From the NCBI RefSeq assembly GCF_033958435.1, contig NC_134137.1:124346001-124410000 (forward strand): a stretch of DNA of 64,000 nt, given 5' to 3'. The stretch's first letter is position 1. Every line of letters starts with the position of its first letter. Origin of the DNA: Carettochelys insculpta (Eukaryota > Chordata > Testudines > Carettochelyidae). The position numbers and the translations under genes were made by a program. Shown here piece after piece: positions 32,868 through 45,308 of the stretch. Below the pieces are notes generated by a model. It made no database searches. It worked only from the letters and a program-made list of their open reading frames with translations, and had not been told where the DNA came from.

Positions 32868-35116
32868 TCACAGAGTTCAACATGCTCCTGTTTTCACTTT
32901 GCTCCAGAGGTGCTACATGAGGGTGCTTTTTGGAAGTGTAATTCGTCCACCTCTAAAATCCAGTTTGTTCCCAGAGTTGCACAGAATAACCCCTAGCTAG
33001 TTCAAAACTAAAATCTGCCTCTGCCCTTGCCCTTTGCCTTGTGACTGTCAGTTTACTGGCCATTTCATTACTTCTTTTTCTATACAGTTGTCCAAAATAA
33101 ATTCTCTGCTTGCCAGTTTGACAGCTGTGAAGACTGACCCCTAGATGCTCACCGAACGATGATGGCAAGAGATGCACCACTTCAGGGATCCACACCCTTT
33201 TATGCCAATATGCTTCTACCTTGCCAGTGCTGAGGTATCATGAGTGACAAACAAGGCCTTAAAGGTACAGTAGAAAGATGTGCCGCTTTAAATCGGCTCT
33301 GCTTTTGTCACTATTGCGGCTTATATAGGGAACTGATGGAATTTAATACAGGGCTAGACTTTGAAAGCACGACATCTAACTCGCATGTACATGCAGATAT
33401 ACCTGAATTACCTACCCAAACTGAGCATTTACTTGCATAAGTTAGATATGTTCTAATGTAGGTGAGAAAATGCATCTAACTTTGGAAATCTTATTCCTAA
33501 ATTTTAGCTCATAACTTGGAATACAATTCAATAGACTGCATGCAACACCAGAATTTTTTTGTATGTGGCTTTCTAGTTTGTTTTGAGAACAATATTCCTT
33601 ACCAAAGAAATCACATTGCTCTATTTACACAATCTCATTTCTGAAAGATTTTTTTCCCCCTCAGAACTATCACCATAAGCAAAGCGGGGTACTTCACTTC
33701 AAATCTGTATGTTTCTCTGCCTGGATGTTCCCAGTTTATTTTAAAGGATAGCTAGCAAAGTTTTATCAAAGTCCTTTATCTTTGACTGTTACAACTTTTG
33801 GGGAAAAAAAAATCTGCTTCTCTTCTCTCAGAACACTTTAATGAAAATGATCTTTTGCACATGTTCAGTATTGCACATAACTTTTATTCTGCTTGATTTG
33901 TTTTCTATATTCAGTGAGTTAAAGACAGACATAAGCTTTCCTTTATTCCATAAGTAGGGTCTATTGCTTTTTTTCCTTTTTGCCATTTTGAATACATTTA
34001 TTTTATGCTATTGAAATAAATAATATAGCTGGCCATGTGTGAGCATCTCAGTAGGAAGATAAAACATGATATTATACAATCACAGTACATCAACTTGAGG
34101 AAGATCAGTTTATTCCCCCCCCAGGAGTTCCTGAGGCATCTGGAAATGTTAGGGTTGTTGTTTGTTTTTGTTTTTAACTACTTCTTTTTATATTATTAAA
34201 TGCAAAACAGTATGGTCAAAAATAGAGGGTCAGACTCTGACCCCGTCTTCTGTGGGAACTGCAGTAGGATGGTATTTTAAGCTCAAACACTGTTCAGCAT
34301 TTTGCAGCAGAAAAACAAAAACAAAAATGGGGCTTGCAACAATAGCTACAGGGTGAGCTTTGTCCCATTTTCATCTCACTGAGGGCTTTGAAAGCAACCG
34401 TACTCTTAGGAGGCAGCTCTAGGACTTGTTCTTTCAGATAATGTTCCGTACTTCTCTTCTTCTGGCTTTTTTTCTTTAACTAAGCATGTTTGCAAAAAAG
34501 TAAAACCCTCGGTTTTTGTAAGAGATGATCTACTCCTACTCTTTGTCCCCTCTGCACCCTGCATCATACTTTCCTCTTTGTGACATCCCAGTCGTTTAGT
34601 ATGGAAATGTTTATCATTTCACAAAGAGGCACGTGACAGCATGTGGGAAACAAGCAGCAGGAGGTGAAGTATTTTTAAAGGGGCAGTGAAATGCTTTTAA
34701 AGTCGAGTGCAAGGTTTTTTAAAACATTTCAGGAATAAGGGCACTTCAAAGCTGTGTGGGTACTTCAAAGTGCCCATGGCTACGCGGCTTGCTGGTGCTT
34801 CCTAGTTTGCAACTTCCAAGTTCCTGTGGCAAGAATTAGCCTAATGACAAATATATAACACAGAGATAGAAAAATGAAATGAAAACTGACAAATTAGTTA
34901 ACTAGGACAGAGGAGGGTGGGGAGGGAGGGGAAGAAAATTACTTACTGAAAGTGTCTATTAAGTGATTTAATAGACTCTTGCAGGAAGTAATTCTCTTCC
35001 CCCTCCTCCCCACCTCCTTCGCTCTGATTTAGCTGATTTGCCAGTTTTCATTAATTTATTTATTTTGCCTCTCTGTTATATATTCATTGTGCCAGTTCAC
35101 TTTCAACACTGTTTCT
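32868..35116. other. Unassigned sequence
   Basis: AT-rich, with many T-runs and short frames. No gene, RNA or transposon end recognised. Confidence 0.3.
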
Positions 35117-35232
35117 AGCTCTGAAGAAGAGGGTCTGCCCCCCGAAAGCTCATCGCCTAATAAATGATTTCGTTAGTCTTTAAAGTGCTACAGGACTGCT
35201 GGTTTGTTTTGTGAAGATACAGCCTAACTTGG
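35117..35232 (+). repeat. Retroposon-like tail repeat, copy 2
   Basis: Begins AGCTCTGAAGAAGAGGGTCTG and continues CCCGAAAGCTCATC, GCCTAATAAATGATTTCG, TTAGTCTTTAAAGTGCTAC, AGGACTGCTGG. It ends TTTTGTGAAGATACAGCCTAAC, the last part of the repeat. Confidence 0.8.
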
Positions 35233-36647
35233 GAATACTACTGTTGCTGGGAAATGAAGTACTCTGCAGACGTTTTTGTTTCTTAATACCTAACCTTGTT
35301 TTTCTTTAGTGTTATCCAGAGTATTTGAATATCCAGCACCCTCCAGGTCCTGGGGCTGCCGGATGTGAAAGAATTCCCTGTATTTTGTATGTTGGGTTTT
35401 TGGTCTTTTTTGACTAGTGCAGTTGCCTAGGAATTTTCAGAGCTTTCAGATTTCAACCTGATGTGATCAGAGACAGCCGACATGTTAATCTTCCAGGTTA
35501 AAGTGAATGATGACAATTGGGTTGGTACAAAGAATATAAATGATTGATACCTGGTGGAATTGTTAGCAGTTGCGTAGGACATCTTCACACATCCTCTAAA
35601 ATGCTATAATCTCCGAAGCTTCAATTTTATTTGTTTGTCAAAATCTTGGTTGCAAAGGCTGGGTGGCTGTGATGTATTACCCCCACTCATGGTTTTTGCC
35701 AATGGCTTTAATGATACTATAGGTATGGAAGACACCTAAACAGAACTTGACAGATACGTAATCAATTGCTTTACAGATAATAAAAATGACGCATATATAG
35801 AGTAATGTGTTGGCACAGTTATTTTATACACAACAATATGAGAGATCTGGAAGTCTTGCTTAAAAGGAATCCTGATAGAGCATGTGGTCAAAAAACTAAG
35901 GTTAACAGAGTATACAGAAGAGGTGGAAAGTAAAGCAGAGCTGTAGCTGTATTTGTATATGGAGATAAGATTTAACATGGCAAAGTTTGACAGCAACCTT
36001 TGGTTTAACAAAAAAGCAGAATATGTCCTCTTTTATTGGGCATTTTAAAAAATGACCAGAGTCTGAGGCCTGGACTTTTTGTGTGAAAGGTTGTGAAGCA
36101 CAAAATAACAAAGAAAGAACTTTTTCTTTCTAATAGGTCATTAATATGCATCAAATGTACTGCAGTGATCAGACTTTTCTACCTGTGTAGCTTTTCCCTT
36201 CATACTCACATGGCTCATTCTGCCCTAAAAACTGGTTATCAAGAGACACACCTGACTCTATTACCATACCATTAAATTTCACACACACCTGTTGCAGTGC
36301 TTGTTATGGTCTGTGTCTCATATTCTTCTTCATTTTATCCCCTTTTTACTGTCCTAGTTCTGAAGCCAGAAGCTGTTATAAAGCCCTACAAACATTTGCT
36401 AACTATGTGAAGCTGACCCACTCTCCAACCACCACAATACACCAGTTTTTGGGGGTAAAAATTGCAGAGTTTCATTTTCATGACACTGCATTTATTAAAT
36501 CACAAGTGAGAAACGTGTAATAAATCTGAGAGTACCTAACACGTAGTCTCCCATTTCTCCAGAAGGGCAGAGAAGTTGGTATTTTCAAAGGAGCTGGGGG
36601 GAACTAAGTCTCACTGAATTCCAAAGACACTTGTATATCTAGCTTCC
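35233..36647. other. Unassigned sequence
   Basis: AT-rich with short frames and no recognised motif. Confidence 0.3.
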
Positions 36648-36650
36648 TTA

Positions 36651-37449
36651 GGGTATGCCTACACAGTAGCCTTATAAGCTAAATAAGATGTGGTTTATTT
36701 AGAAATAACACTGTCACACACAAAATGGCATTTTGAAATAACACACCTATTTCAAAATACGGTTTCTACACCCACAGGATAGTTTTTTTTTGAAATAGAG
36801 TCATTGAATGCACTCTGGCTTATTTCAAAATAGGTGCTGTCTCAAAATAGCTATTTAGAAATAGGTCGACATAGGTGCTATTCCTCGTAGAGGCTGCATC
36901 TACACTAGCAAGTTCTTTCAAAAGATTTTTCAAAAGAAGGGGCTTCTTTCAAAAAAGCCCATGGAGCGTCTACACCCAAAAAGCATTCTTCCAAAAGTAA
37001 ATCAAAAGAATGCAGCGCTCTTTTCAAAATCTCTCTTCCTTTCCTGCTTCTTTGAAAGAAAACTTGTGTAGATGCTTCACAGGCCCTTTTTCCCCAAAGA
37101 GAAGTCCTCATGGAGTTAAATTTTTCGACCTCTCGCCTGTTCTTTCAAAAGAGCAGGGGCTGCGTGGACATTCTCTTTTGAAAGAGGAGATCACTCTTTT
37201 GATCTGCTTTTTTGTGTGTAGAGGCACTTTTCTGAAAGTAGTACTGTTGGAAGAGATCTTCTGGAAAGGCTTCTTTCAAAAGATCTCTGTAGTATAGATG
37301 TAGCCAGAAAGAGTTTTGCCTATTTTGAAATAAGCCAACCACTATTTCAAAATTATTTCAAAATAGTGGTTGTGTTGTGTAAATGCTCACAAAATTATTT
37401 CAAAATAAGGGCTGTTATTTTGAAATAACTTTGCAGTGTAGACTTACCC
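36651..37449. mobile_element. Outer Harbinger-type MITE with internal insertion
   Basis: The left end is GGGTATGCCTACACAGTAGC; the right end read inward is GGGTAAGTCTACACTGCAAA. The 3-bp duplication TTA is exact (36648-36650 and 37450-37452), the Harbinger preference TWA. Repeated TTTCAAAATA / ATTTTGAAATA motifs fill the arms. A second MITE sits at 36892-37305, so the original element would be about 380 bp. Confidence 0.9.
36892..37305. mobile_element. Inner MITE nested in the outer one, 414 bp
   Basis: The left end is GGCTGCATCTACACTAGCAA and the right end read inward is GGCTACATCTATACTACAGA. A 3-bp duplication AGA flanks it (36889-36891 and 37306-37308). The arms are built of repeated TTCTTTCAAAAGA / TCTTTTGAAAGA-type palindromic words. 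It is non-coding. Its insertion interrupted the outer element after CTATTCCTCGTAG. Confidence 0.88.
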
Positions 37450-37452
37450 TTA

Positions 37453-39847
37453 ATGCCCATTGAAAGTCATAGCCTAACTCTTTTGTTGGGTAGGAAAGAG
37501 ACTGATGATTCCAACTCTTTTTCCAGTTGTCCTGGTCTCCCCATTAACCACAACCCTCCTTTCAGCCATCTTCTAGTGGGATCCACTGTGATATACACAA
37601 AACATTTCTCAAAAGGAAATAGGGCTTCCCCTTCAATGACTGGGCTAGTTACCCCTCTCTCGTCCCTAAGGGAGCCTTCCAGTTCAATCACGTTGCTGGG
37701 GTAAATAGCAGGGTTTCATGCTTTAACTCTTTTTCCCCTTTCTCCTGTGACTAGCTCAGTCCAATTAAAGGGCCAAGGCCTGGGTGGAACTAGAAGCCTT
37801 AGAAGCTGGTGTGCATCAGAAAATCTCTCTCTGTGGTAACTCAGGGACTTGGTTGGGAATATTTAATGGGGTGTCTTCAGGTCAGAAATGAGTAGGATGG
37901 TCTCTTTCGTTTGCTGTTTTCGTTGTTTGCGTTTATTCTGCCCAGGCTTGCCTTGAAGCCGACATGCCCTTCCATTGACTTTAGGGGACTTTAAACTGGG
38001 CTCATGTCTACCTGTGATACCAGTTATGGTGAATATGGTAAATATATGAGAAGCTATGATCTCATTCTAGCATAAATGGCATCCTTGTTCATTCCACCTT
38101 CCAGTTTTATATTCAGTAAAATTTTAATTTGGCACATGACAGGGAAACAATCTTTGTTGCCTCTGACTTTCTCATTGCTCTTGCTGCTTATTCCTCCTCT
38201 TAAGGGACAGTCCTCTGTGAGTGAAATCATAGTTGCATGTTATGAAAATTATCAGGTTGCCAAGGGAGGATTAAAACCTCTGGAGAACAGTAAGCAGCAG
38301 GGGAAGATGCTCGTGTCAGAAACAGTCCTTTTGGTATTATGTAAATGTCCTAGCTAATAAAGACCATAGGGAAAACAATATGCTCAATTTTGCTTACAGA
38401 GCAGGTATTTTATCTAAGGGGAGTAAATTTACAAAGTCCCCTGTGAAGTGTTAGCTGGGCACTCGTTGTTGCTGTGATAATACCTGTTATATAAGGCATG
38501 CTCATTTGTCATCACTGCCAGCGACAGACTATGCATTCATTTATATTTCTTTATTGTGAATGAGAAGAGAGGAAGATGGGAAAGCAGAATGTAAAGAAAC
38601 ATACACCAGGATCCTCTTAGTACAAATAAAAGCCTCTCATTTCCTCTTCAGCTACCAGCCATAACCAATTCTTGACAACTTAGCAAGTTGTTTATTCTCC
38701 AGAGGAAAATGCAAACGGTTTGTGGCCCCAGGTCCAAAGCCCACTGACATCAACAGAGAAGCTTTTTCTGGGGGCCTCAGGGAACTGATTAGGTTATTTG
38801 TCTTCTTTTTTATTATTAATTCATATCTAATGTTTGCATTACAAAAGACCCCGTCAGGATTGGGCCTCTATTGCATCAGGCAAACTGCAAACATATCAGA
38901 AAGCATAATATTTAGCAAGCGCTAATGCGCTTTGCTGAACTGAGGCTGTCACATGAAGTGGTGACATGGGTCCTTACCTCTACATCTAGTCATGACAGAG
39001 ACCAACAACTTGTGCATTCCACTGGATGCCTCTTTGCGCACTGAGGAACTCGGAGCTCTCACAACACGATGTGCACGCGTGCTGCTTTCCTTGACTTGTA
39101 AGACCCGCCCCCAGAATCAATATGAAGGGCTCAGATGGGGTAAAACAGGGTTGCAATCAGAACAGATTTAATAAAATGGGTGTGCTAAGACACCCTTTTC
39201 AAAGAAGTGATCTCCCTCCCTGTACTTCACTGCCATTTTAATTTCTTGGGGCTTTCTGGGTGGCCTCTATTAAAATTTGCTCATCTCCTCAGAGTGATGA
39301 ATTCCAGTAAAGTCTGTATAACATGCGTGTATTTCAAAATGTGTACGGTTCATTAGCTGTTCCTGCTGAGCTATGAGTGCGCAATCCTTGAGGAGCTGGC
39401 TGTGTGGAATAAGTCTTCATGATAGTCGGACTTTTAACTGTATGCTTCCTCAGTGCTCCAAGACAATTCAGAGGGTAGTAGATTGAGAAGGTTTCAGTCT
39501 GGCTCGAGTCTGGAAGCATCAACCCCATTGAATAGGTGTGTCAGTCCCTCAATTGTACAGGTATAGGGGTCATTCTGACACAGGATGAACACTTCCAGAA
39601 ATCCTCTGGTTGCATTTGCACACTCAATTTCCAGGTGGTGCCACATAGTACCAGGAAGAGCTATTTCCGAAAGAGTGAATTACTGCCCTGTACATCTTAA
39701 AATATCGCCAATGCTTGGCAATGCAAGAACAGTAACATTTTTATCTCCCTGGTCAACACAAATATCCCCTTTGTTGTTAAATGATATTTACTCTGGTCGA
39801 GAGGTATGTTACTCTAATTCACATTAGGTAGCTTGCTATTATTTATC
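37453..39847. other. Unassigned sequence
   Basis: No gene or transposon edge recognised; short frames only. Confidence 0.3.
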
Positions 39848-40115
39848 TTACTCTTTCCCAGAGTCGTAGTTTGGTTCTAAAATATCTTTGCGGGTCTCCA
39901 CTTGATATATCCTTCCAGTTTAACCATAAACCTCTGGTGACTACTTTCTGGGAACAGTTTTCCAAACACATTCACCTAGCTCCACCTATCAGTATTTCCC
40001 TAGCTTGTTTATAAGATCATGCAAGATAGTATCAAAAGCCGTCAAGTCTCGCTATATCACATCTATCACTTTCCCTTATCCGTAAGGCTTTTGTTATGAC
40101 TGTAGGCCAGGATTT
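39848..40115 (-). mobile_element. CR1 LINE fragment, reverse transcriptase region
   Basis: The minus strand shows the CR1 segment around the first catalytic-Asp block: AARLDGF-like coding, then 'LHDLINKLGKY' sequence on the complement of TTCCCTAGCTTGTTTATAAGATCATGCA. The CTCCACCTATCAG..CTTGTTTATAAG order matches the longer minus-strand CR1 at 51.3-52.4 kb. It is 5'- and 3'-truncated. Confidence 0.65.
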
Positions 40116-40799
40116 TAATGATTTTGCTAATGAATGAGTTTTCATTAGAAAATACACTTCACTGTTAGCATCTCCTGTACTTACCCAGGCAAAGCAATTA
40201 GTTAGAGTAAATGTTGGAAAAGAAATGGGGGTACATATACAAATCTGGAAAGGCACCAACATGTCAATCAAGAGGAGAGCACCACAAACGTCAATTTCAT
40301 AAGAAATAATTTTCCAGTTGACAATTGCAGAGCTTTTCTTTGTAGCAGTACATGCCAGTACGCAGTATTGGCACCTCTGCATCAATGTTCCCTCTGGCCA
40401 GGGATCCCACAGCTGGGGCCAGTGGCAGGGCTTGGTGCCCCAGCCGGCTCCCGGCTGTGGCGTACCCCCTGCTTCCTGGCTGGTTCCCACAGCTGGTGCT
40501 GCTGGTGAGGCTCTGTGTCTCTGACAGCTCCCAGCTGCAGGGCTGCCAGAGCCCCCACTGCCCTGCTGGTAACCCCAGCCATGGGAACCCTGGGAGGGGA
40601 GAGGGAGAGAGAAAGGGCAAGGAACCAGCTCTTTTTTTTTTTACAAAAAAAACAAACAAACCACTGCTTGGAAGTTTGGCCGGAAGATAGTGAAGATGGA
40701 ATTTAGCTCTACCTGCAGCATGCCGTCTGTCGTTATATAGACTCACCTGTGCAGAATGCCCCCGCAAGGCAAAGGCACAATTTGCGTCATTAACATTGC
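40116..40799. other. Unassigned sequence with GC-rich middle
   Basis: Bases 40375-40610 are GC-rich with chance open frames on both strands. A long run of T next to A (40630-40660) follows, as in a decayed poly(A) boundary. No gene. Confidence 0.3.
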
Positions 40800-41227
40800 G
40801 GCTGCATCTAGAAGGGCAGCTTCGGTCGACAAAACTGGGCTTTTGGCAACAAAACTCGCTGAGCTTCTACATGGTTAAAGGGCTCTGTCGAGAGTCTGTC
40901 AACAAAACTCTGCTGTTCAGTCAGCAGCATTACCCCTGTTCTCAATCAGGTATAACAAGTCTGTCAACAGTGTTTTGTCAACAAAGTGCCCTGTAGATAC
41001 TGCTGTCAACAGAGAGGGCTCGTGGTTGGGCAGCCTTGTTTGCAGAAGCTTCCGGTCAGCTGTTCTGTTGAGAGGGGGCCGGGCAGTCTGGCTGCTCTCT
41101 GTGGACAGAGCGGCTTGCTCTTACAATCTCCTTTTTGTGTGTAGATGCTATCGGTCAACAGAGGCACTGCTGCGGTTTCTCTTGACAGTGACCTCTGTCG
41201 ACAGAGGCTGCCCGTGTAAACGTGTCC
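40800..41227. mobile_element. Harbinger-type MITE rich in GTCGACA/GTCAACA motifs
   Basis: Begins GGCTGCATCTAGAAGGGCAG and ends GCTGCCCGTGTAAACGTGTCC, an eroded inverted partner. Between them GTCGACAAAAC, TGTCAACAAAAC and CTGTTGACAG-type palindromic words recur at least eight times on both strands. The flanking trinucleotides do not match, so the right border may be off by a few bases. Confidence 0.65.
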
Positions 41228-42342
41228 TATCTGTACTGGCTCGCTGCATGGGGATGAATTTCATCTCAAATACAGTGACTTTTTGGGACCCCAGTTCTCC
41301 CACCCATGCTGAATTTTCTTTTTAAATGCTTTCCCCCGATCTATTCAGGGGGTTAGTGTATTTTATCAAGCTGTACTCTGTAAAAGACATGCTTGCAGTT
41401 CGGTGATAATGCAATATTTTGGCAGGATTAATACAACTATTCAAGGATTGTTCCAGGCATGCCAAATGTGATGCTGATGCCAGCTCAGATCACCACTGTA
41501 GGCTCAGCTGAAAACTGACAAACTAACAGCTGAAAGTCAGACCAATTCACTTATATAGTAGTACAAATTAAAATGGCTATTCGTTGTATAAGCACGTGCG
41601 TCACAATTTAACTGCATGAACACTAACGAGATGTAAGGTGTATTGTTTCACCTGTATCCTGTTATAAAGTAATAGCAATCATTTACACCTGTAACTAAAC
41701 AAGCCAAAAGGAGAAAGAAGCCTTGGGTCATGCAAATAAAGAACTTCACCAGGAATGTGCTAATTCTTGCATGTTTGAAGGCAAATGGTTATTGTGTCTG
41801 AGGATCAGCAGTCAAAGGCTAACTGCTCTCTCTCGCTCTCTCTCTCCACCAATCAAAGAAAGAGCCCATGTGGACAGTGAGCCTAGCTGCTTGTTTTCTC
41901 TGAGAAGAACCTGTAAGCATAGATTCAGCGAAAGAGCCTGCAGCTGTGGACTATTTGGATTCTTCTAGGGAAGGGTGCTAAATGCAAAGTGGAGATTCCC
42001 AAAGACAATTCAGCTGCTCTAAAAAGACTTTGGAGAAGCTGGCAGTTCATTACATCACCGTCACCATGTGGAATTATAGACAATGACTCACCCACAGATA
42101 TATTTTTACCTGCTTTGAACGCTCAGTAACACTGGTGTACGTGAACATTTATAAGTCTGCATGGTTTGCCTGTGTGGCAAGATACTGTAGCACCTCAGTG
42201 TTACGCACACCGGGCTTACGGACTGACTGGTCAACCAGCCATCATGTGGAACTGACAGTAAGCAGAGACCAGCCCACCCCACTTCAAGCCGCACCCCCAC
42301 CCCCGGCAGCATACTGTTTTGTGCCTGTATTGTATTTTAGAC
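41228..42342. other. Unassigned sequence with a (TC)n run
   Basis: Apart from the pyrimidine run near 41827-41848 nothing is recognised. Confidence 0.3.
41827..41848. repeat. Imperfect (TC)n microsatellite
   Basis: TCTCTCTCGCTCTCTCTCTCC, interrupted by one G. Confidence 0.85.
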
Positions 42343-42680
42343 AGCAGTTCCCAATCTTTTTCTGGTCGTGGAACACTTGGACGTCACCGCGCTCTCCGCA
42401 GAGCACTGTATCTTTTTTACATCATCATACTAACCCTGAGGAACGTTACTAATGGAAAATATTTCACGATAATATTAATGAAAATATTGTACGGCAAAAG
42501 CAACTCCACAAGTAATAACGAAACCAGACATTAACAAAACAAATAGAGCTGGGACGTCAGATAAAACATCCCCAAATCTATTTTTTGCCCCTGAGAAGCG
42601 GGAAGAGACGTCCATTGCTCAGTTTCAAAGGCGGAACACTTTGCCATAGCTCGTGGAACACCAGCGTTCCCCTGGAACCT
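42343..42680. mobile_element. hAT-like MITE, decayed
   Basis: The left end AGCAGTTCCCAATCTTTTTC resembles the CAGTGGTTCCCAACCTTTTT end of the element at 24937. GTCGTGGAACACTTGGACGT follows, and CTCGTGGAACACCAGCGTTCCCC stands near the right end as an inverted echo. The right terminal repeat is too eroded to place, and no target duplication was seen. Confidence 0.5.
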
Positions 42681-43454
42681 GATCTTAGAGAGAGGCACAC
42701 CTGGATGGCCCCTCCCCACCCTACCCCTCACTCGTCAGATGGGATGGGGGAGCCACTTCTAGGACGGAGGCAAAGATACTGAGTTTCCCAGGCACAGCTG
42801 TGAGCCACAGACTGGGCAGAGCAGGAGCAGTGCTAGGGGCTGGCCAAGCGTTCCTATAAGCCATGGCCACGTTCTCCTCTCCCCCTCGCTGGGAGTGGGA
42901 TAAGTTGGCACATGCACTTCGAGTCCAGACCCTGGCCTGAAGTATTTCCTGCTGCAGCCCCACAGGAAAGAGGAATTCATACATGTTACTGGGATGGTGA
43001 GGTCTAATTATAGAGCTCAGAGAAGCCAGAAACTTCAAATACGTGCATGTTTTTGAGTTCGTTACGTGGTGCGGTGAGGCCTTATTAGCATTTCAGAAGG
43101 GAAATGTTCAAATGCATTTGTTATGTATATCTCACAGATCGTATCCAATGGCCATTCAAGGAGATTCTTTTCAGTGATTTCACCAAGCGTTGGATCAAAA
43201 CCTAAATGCAAGGGGTAGCGCTGGTTAGGTGGGCAGAGTCTGACACAGTCTCTCTCATATTCTCCTGTGTTTGATTTATCTTGCAAGTAGTATATGGACT
43301 TCTCCATACATTATAGATACTTTCGGTCCAGTCTATTCAGTCCAACAGTTAGATGTAACTATTAGATAAAAAAACAAAGAAGATGGACATTTAAGACTCC
43401 AGATACCATGTGTTGGGTACCTCAATGAGCTGGCGCCCTCTTGTTATTTAGATC
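42681..43454. other. Unassigned sequence
   Basis: No recognised gene or repeat edge. Confidence 0.3.
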
Positions 43455-43860
43455 CCTCTAGGCTGAGCTACACCCTGTATGGTGAGCTAGCCTCTGGCAA
43501 ATGACCTCCCGGACACCCCAATTGTGCTACAAAGACATCTGTAAGAGGGACCTCAAGGAGGTAGACAATCGACCCAGATAGTTGGGAAGAGCTGGCAGAC
43601 GACTGCAGCAGCTAGAAGCAGGAACTACACAAGGGCCTTCAGAAGGGTGAGATGAAGATCAGACAGCTGGCAGAGGAGAAGTGAGCCCATAGAAAGGACA
43701 GCAAGGACCTGCCAGACACCCACTACATATGTAGCAAGGACTGTCACTCTCGTGTGGGCCTCCACAGTCACAGTCAACGCTGCAAATGACGATCTTAAAT
43801 GGAGTTACGAAGGGCGCGATCCATAGTCTATGCAGACTGAAGGTTGCCTTGGATGCTGAG
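43455..43860 (+). pseudogene. LINE polyprotein C-terminus with zinc-finger remnant
   Basis: Reading on the plus strand with frame changes gives LSYTLYGELASGK, then CYKDICKRDLKEVD, a spacer ending with K..MKIRQLAEEK, then YICSKDCHSRVGLHSHSQRC. The last piece has the Cys..Cys-His-Ser-Arg-x-Gly-Leu-x-Ser-His-x-x-x-Cys pattern found at the end of several vertebrate LINE polyproteins, where it is a putative nucleic-acid-binding finger. One of the usual Cys residues is changed. It ends in the 'GGATCTTAAATGGAGTTACGA' 3' region. Stops make it non-functional. The relationship to the LINE pieces at 7270 and 20396 is likely at clade level only. Confidence 0.65.
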
Positions 43861-45308
43861 CTACCTAACTAACAGGGCATTGCAATCTGAGGGGCTGATC
43901 CTGCAAAGATTTGAGCCACAGACACGATCGTGTCTTTTACGCTGTCACCAGACAGTGCTAATAGTTCACTAGAAAGTTTACCCTGGTTTTGAAGAAGCAG
44001 TTGTTACCATGCTATGCAAAATGACAGCAGTGCTTACCATGTCTGTAGCTGAAACCTGGCCTGACCTAGCTAACCGGCACCTGGAAGGTGGCCTCATTCA
44101 TTGGAGGGTAGGATCAGGGAGGTACAGAGCTGTAACTAGGTATTTTTCTACCCAGGGCAAACTATTATTCATGTGCCCCTCTCTTCTGAATTAAAAAATG
44201 TCTCTAGTGATTATTGTGTGTCCTGATTCCTGTGCGTTCCACCAGCCTTTCTCCAGCTCTCCACAGCCCCCTCCCTGCATCCCTGTTCCCCCTCTCCACA
44301 ACCCCTCCTAGGCTCCCAATGTATATGGAAGTGGCAGCAGTATGGGACTGGGAAGCCCAGCCCCTGATAAATGGAGCAGGCTAGCACCTACCTCCTTCCA
44401 GAGCAGTGGGAAGAGCCCTGCAGTACGGGAGAGGGGATTGACTCCTTAGCTCCCAGAAGCTGCCTACCCAGCCTGGGGCAAGGGCCAGCATAGACCATCT
44501 GGATGAATAAGGGGAGGGGTCTTGTAAGTTACCAGAGCTGCACTCCCGATTATGCTGCAGCCAGGGTAAGCACCCTTCTTACCCTGCCCTCGTTAGGGTG
44601 ATAGGGAGGTAAACAAAGCACTGGGTCGACAAAGCCAGAATGTCTAAGTCAGCTAAAGTAGGAGGGAGAACCTTTCAGGATCCATGTACCAACAATGGAG
44701 ATGAGTTAGGACTGTAAAAGGAGGTTGAGCATAGACAATGTATTGACTCAGCAGCTGTGCAGGGACTAGCTCCTGCAAAGTAAACAACCCCGCCCAAAAA
44801 TGTGTGGGGTAAAGTCAATTCTGCGAGATGAAGTGAAGCTACCGCCTAATGCAGCTACCCTTCTGAGTCAATGAGATGTGCAAATGTATATGAAGGCAGA
44901 GGTTTTCCATGTAACTCTGGACACGCAGTTTGCCCTATAACCAATCCCCTGCACTTGAGTCTGACCAACGCCCCACAGCTTTGCAGTACACCAAATAAGG
45001 GAACTTGAGTGATGAAATCTGGAGTCGACCTGAGAGTTTTGGAACCCAGAGTGTTCACCAAGAACTGTACAAGGCATTTGGGAAAAGCAAAGTGGAAAAG
45101 GCTTTGGAGGGAATGCCAACAACATGATCCACCCCGAGAGCACCATAGGGCACACCTGAATTTGTAAGTGAGCTTTTAATATAACCACACAGTGCCCATT
45201 CACAATATTGCATAAGTGGCTGCTATTATATTGTAAGCTCTCCTCAGTTTCTTATTACTACTTTAAATCAGAGCATCTTCCTGACAGAGCTGCTATAGCA
45301 GTAAACCA
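43861..45308. other. Unassigned sequence
   Basis: No gene recognised. 44200-44560 is GC-rich with C-runs. Confidence 0.3.

Noticed and set aside
40297..40767. 156-codon minus-strand open frame
   Set aside because: It spans a GC-rich patch and a poly(A)/poly(T) boundary; low-complexity translation, no motif.
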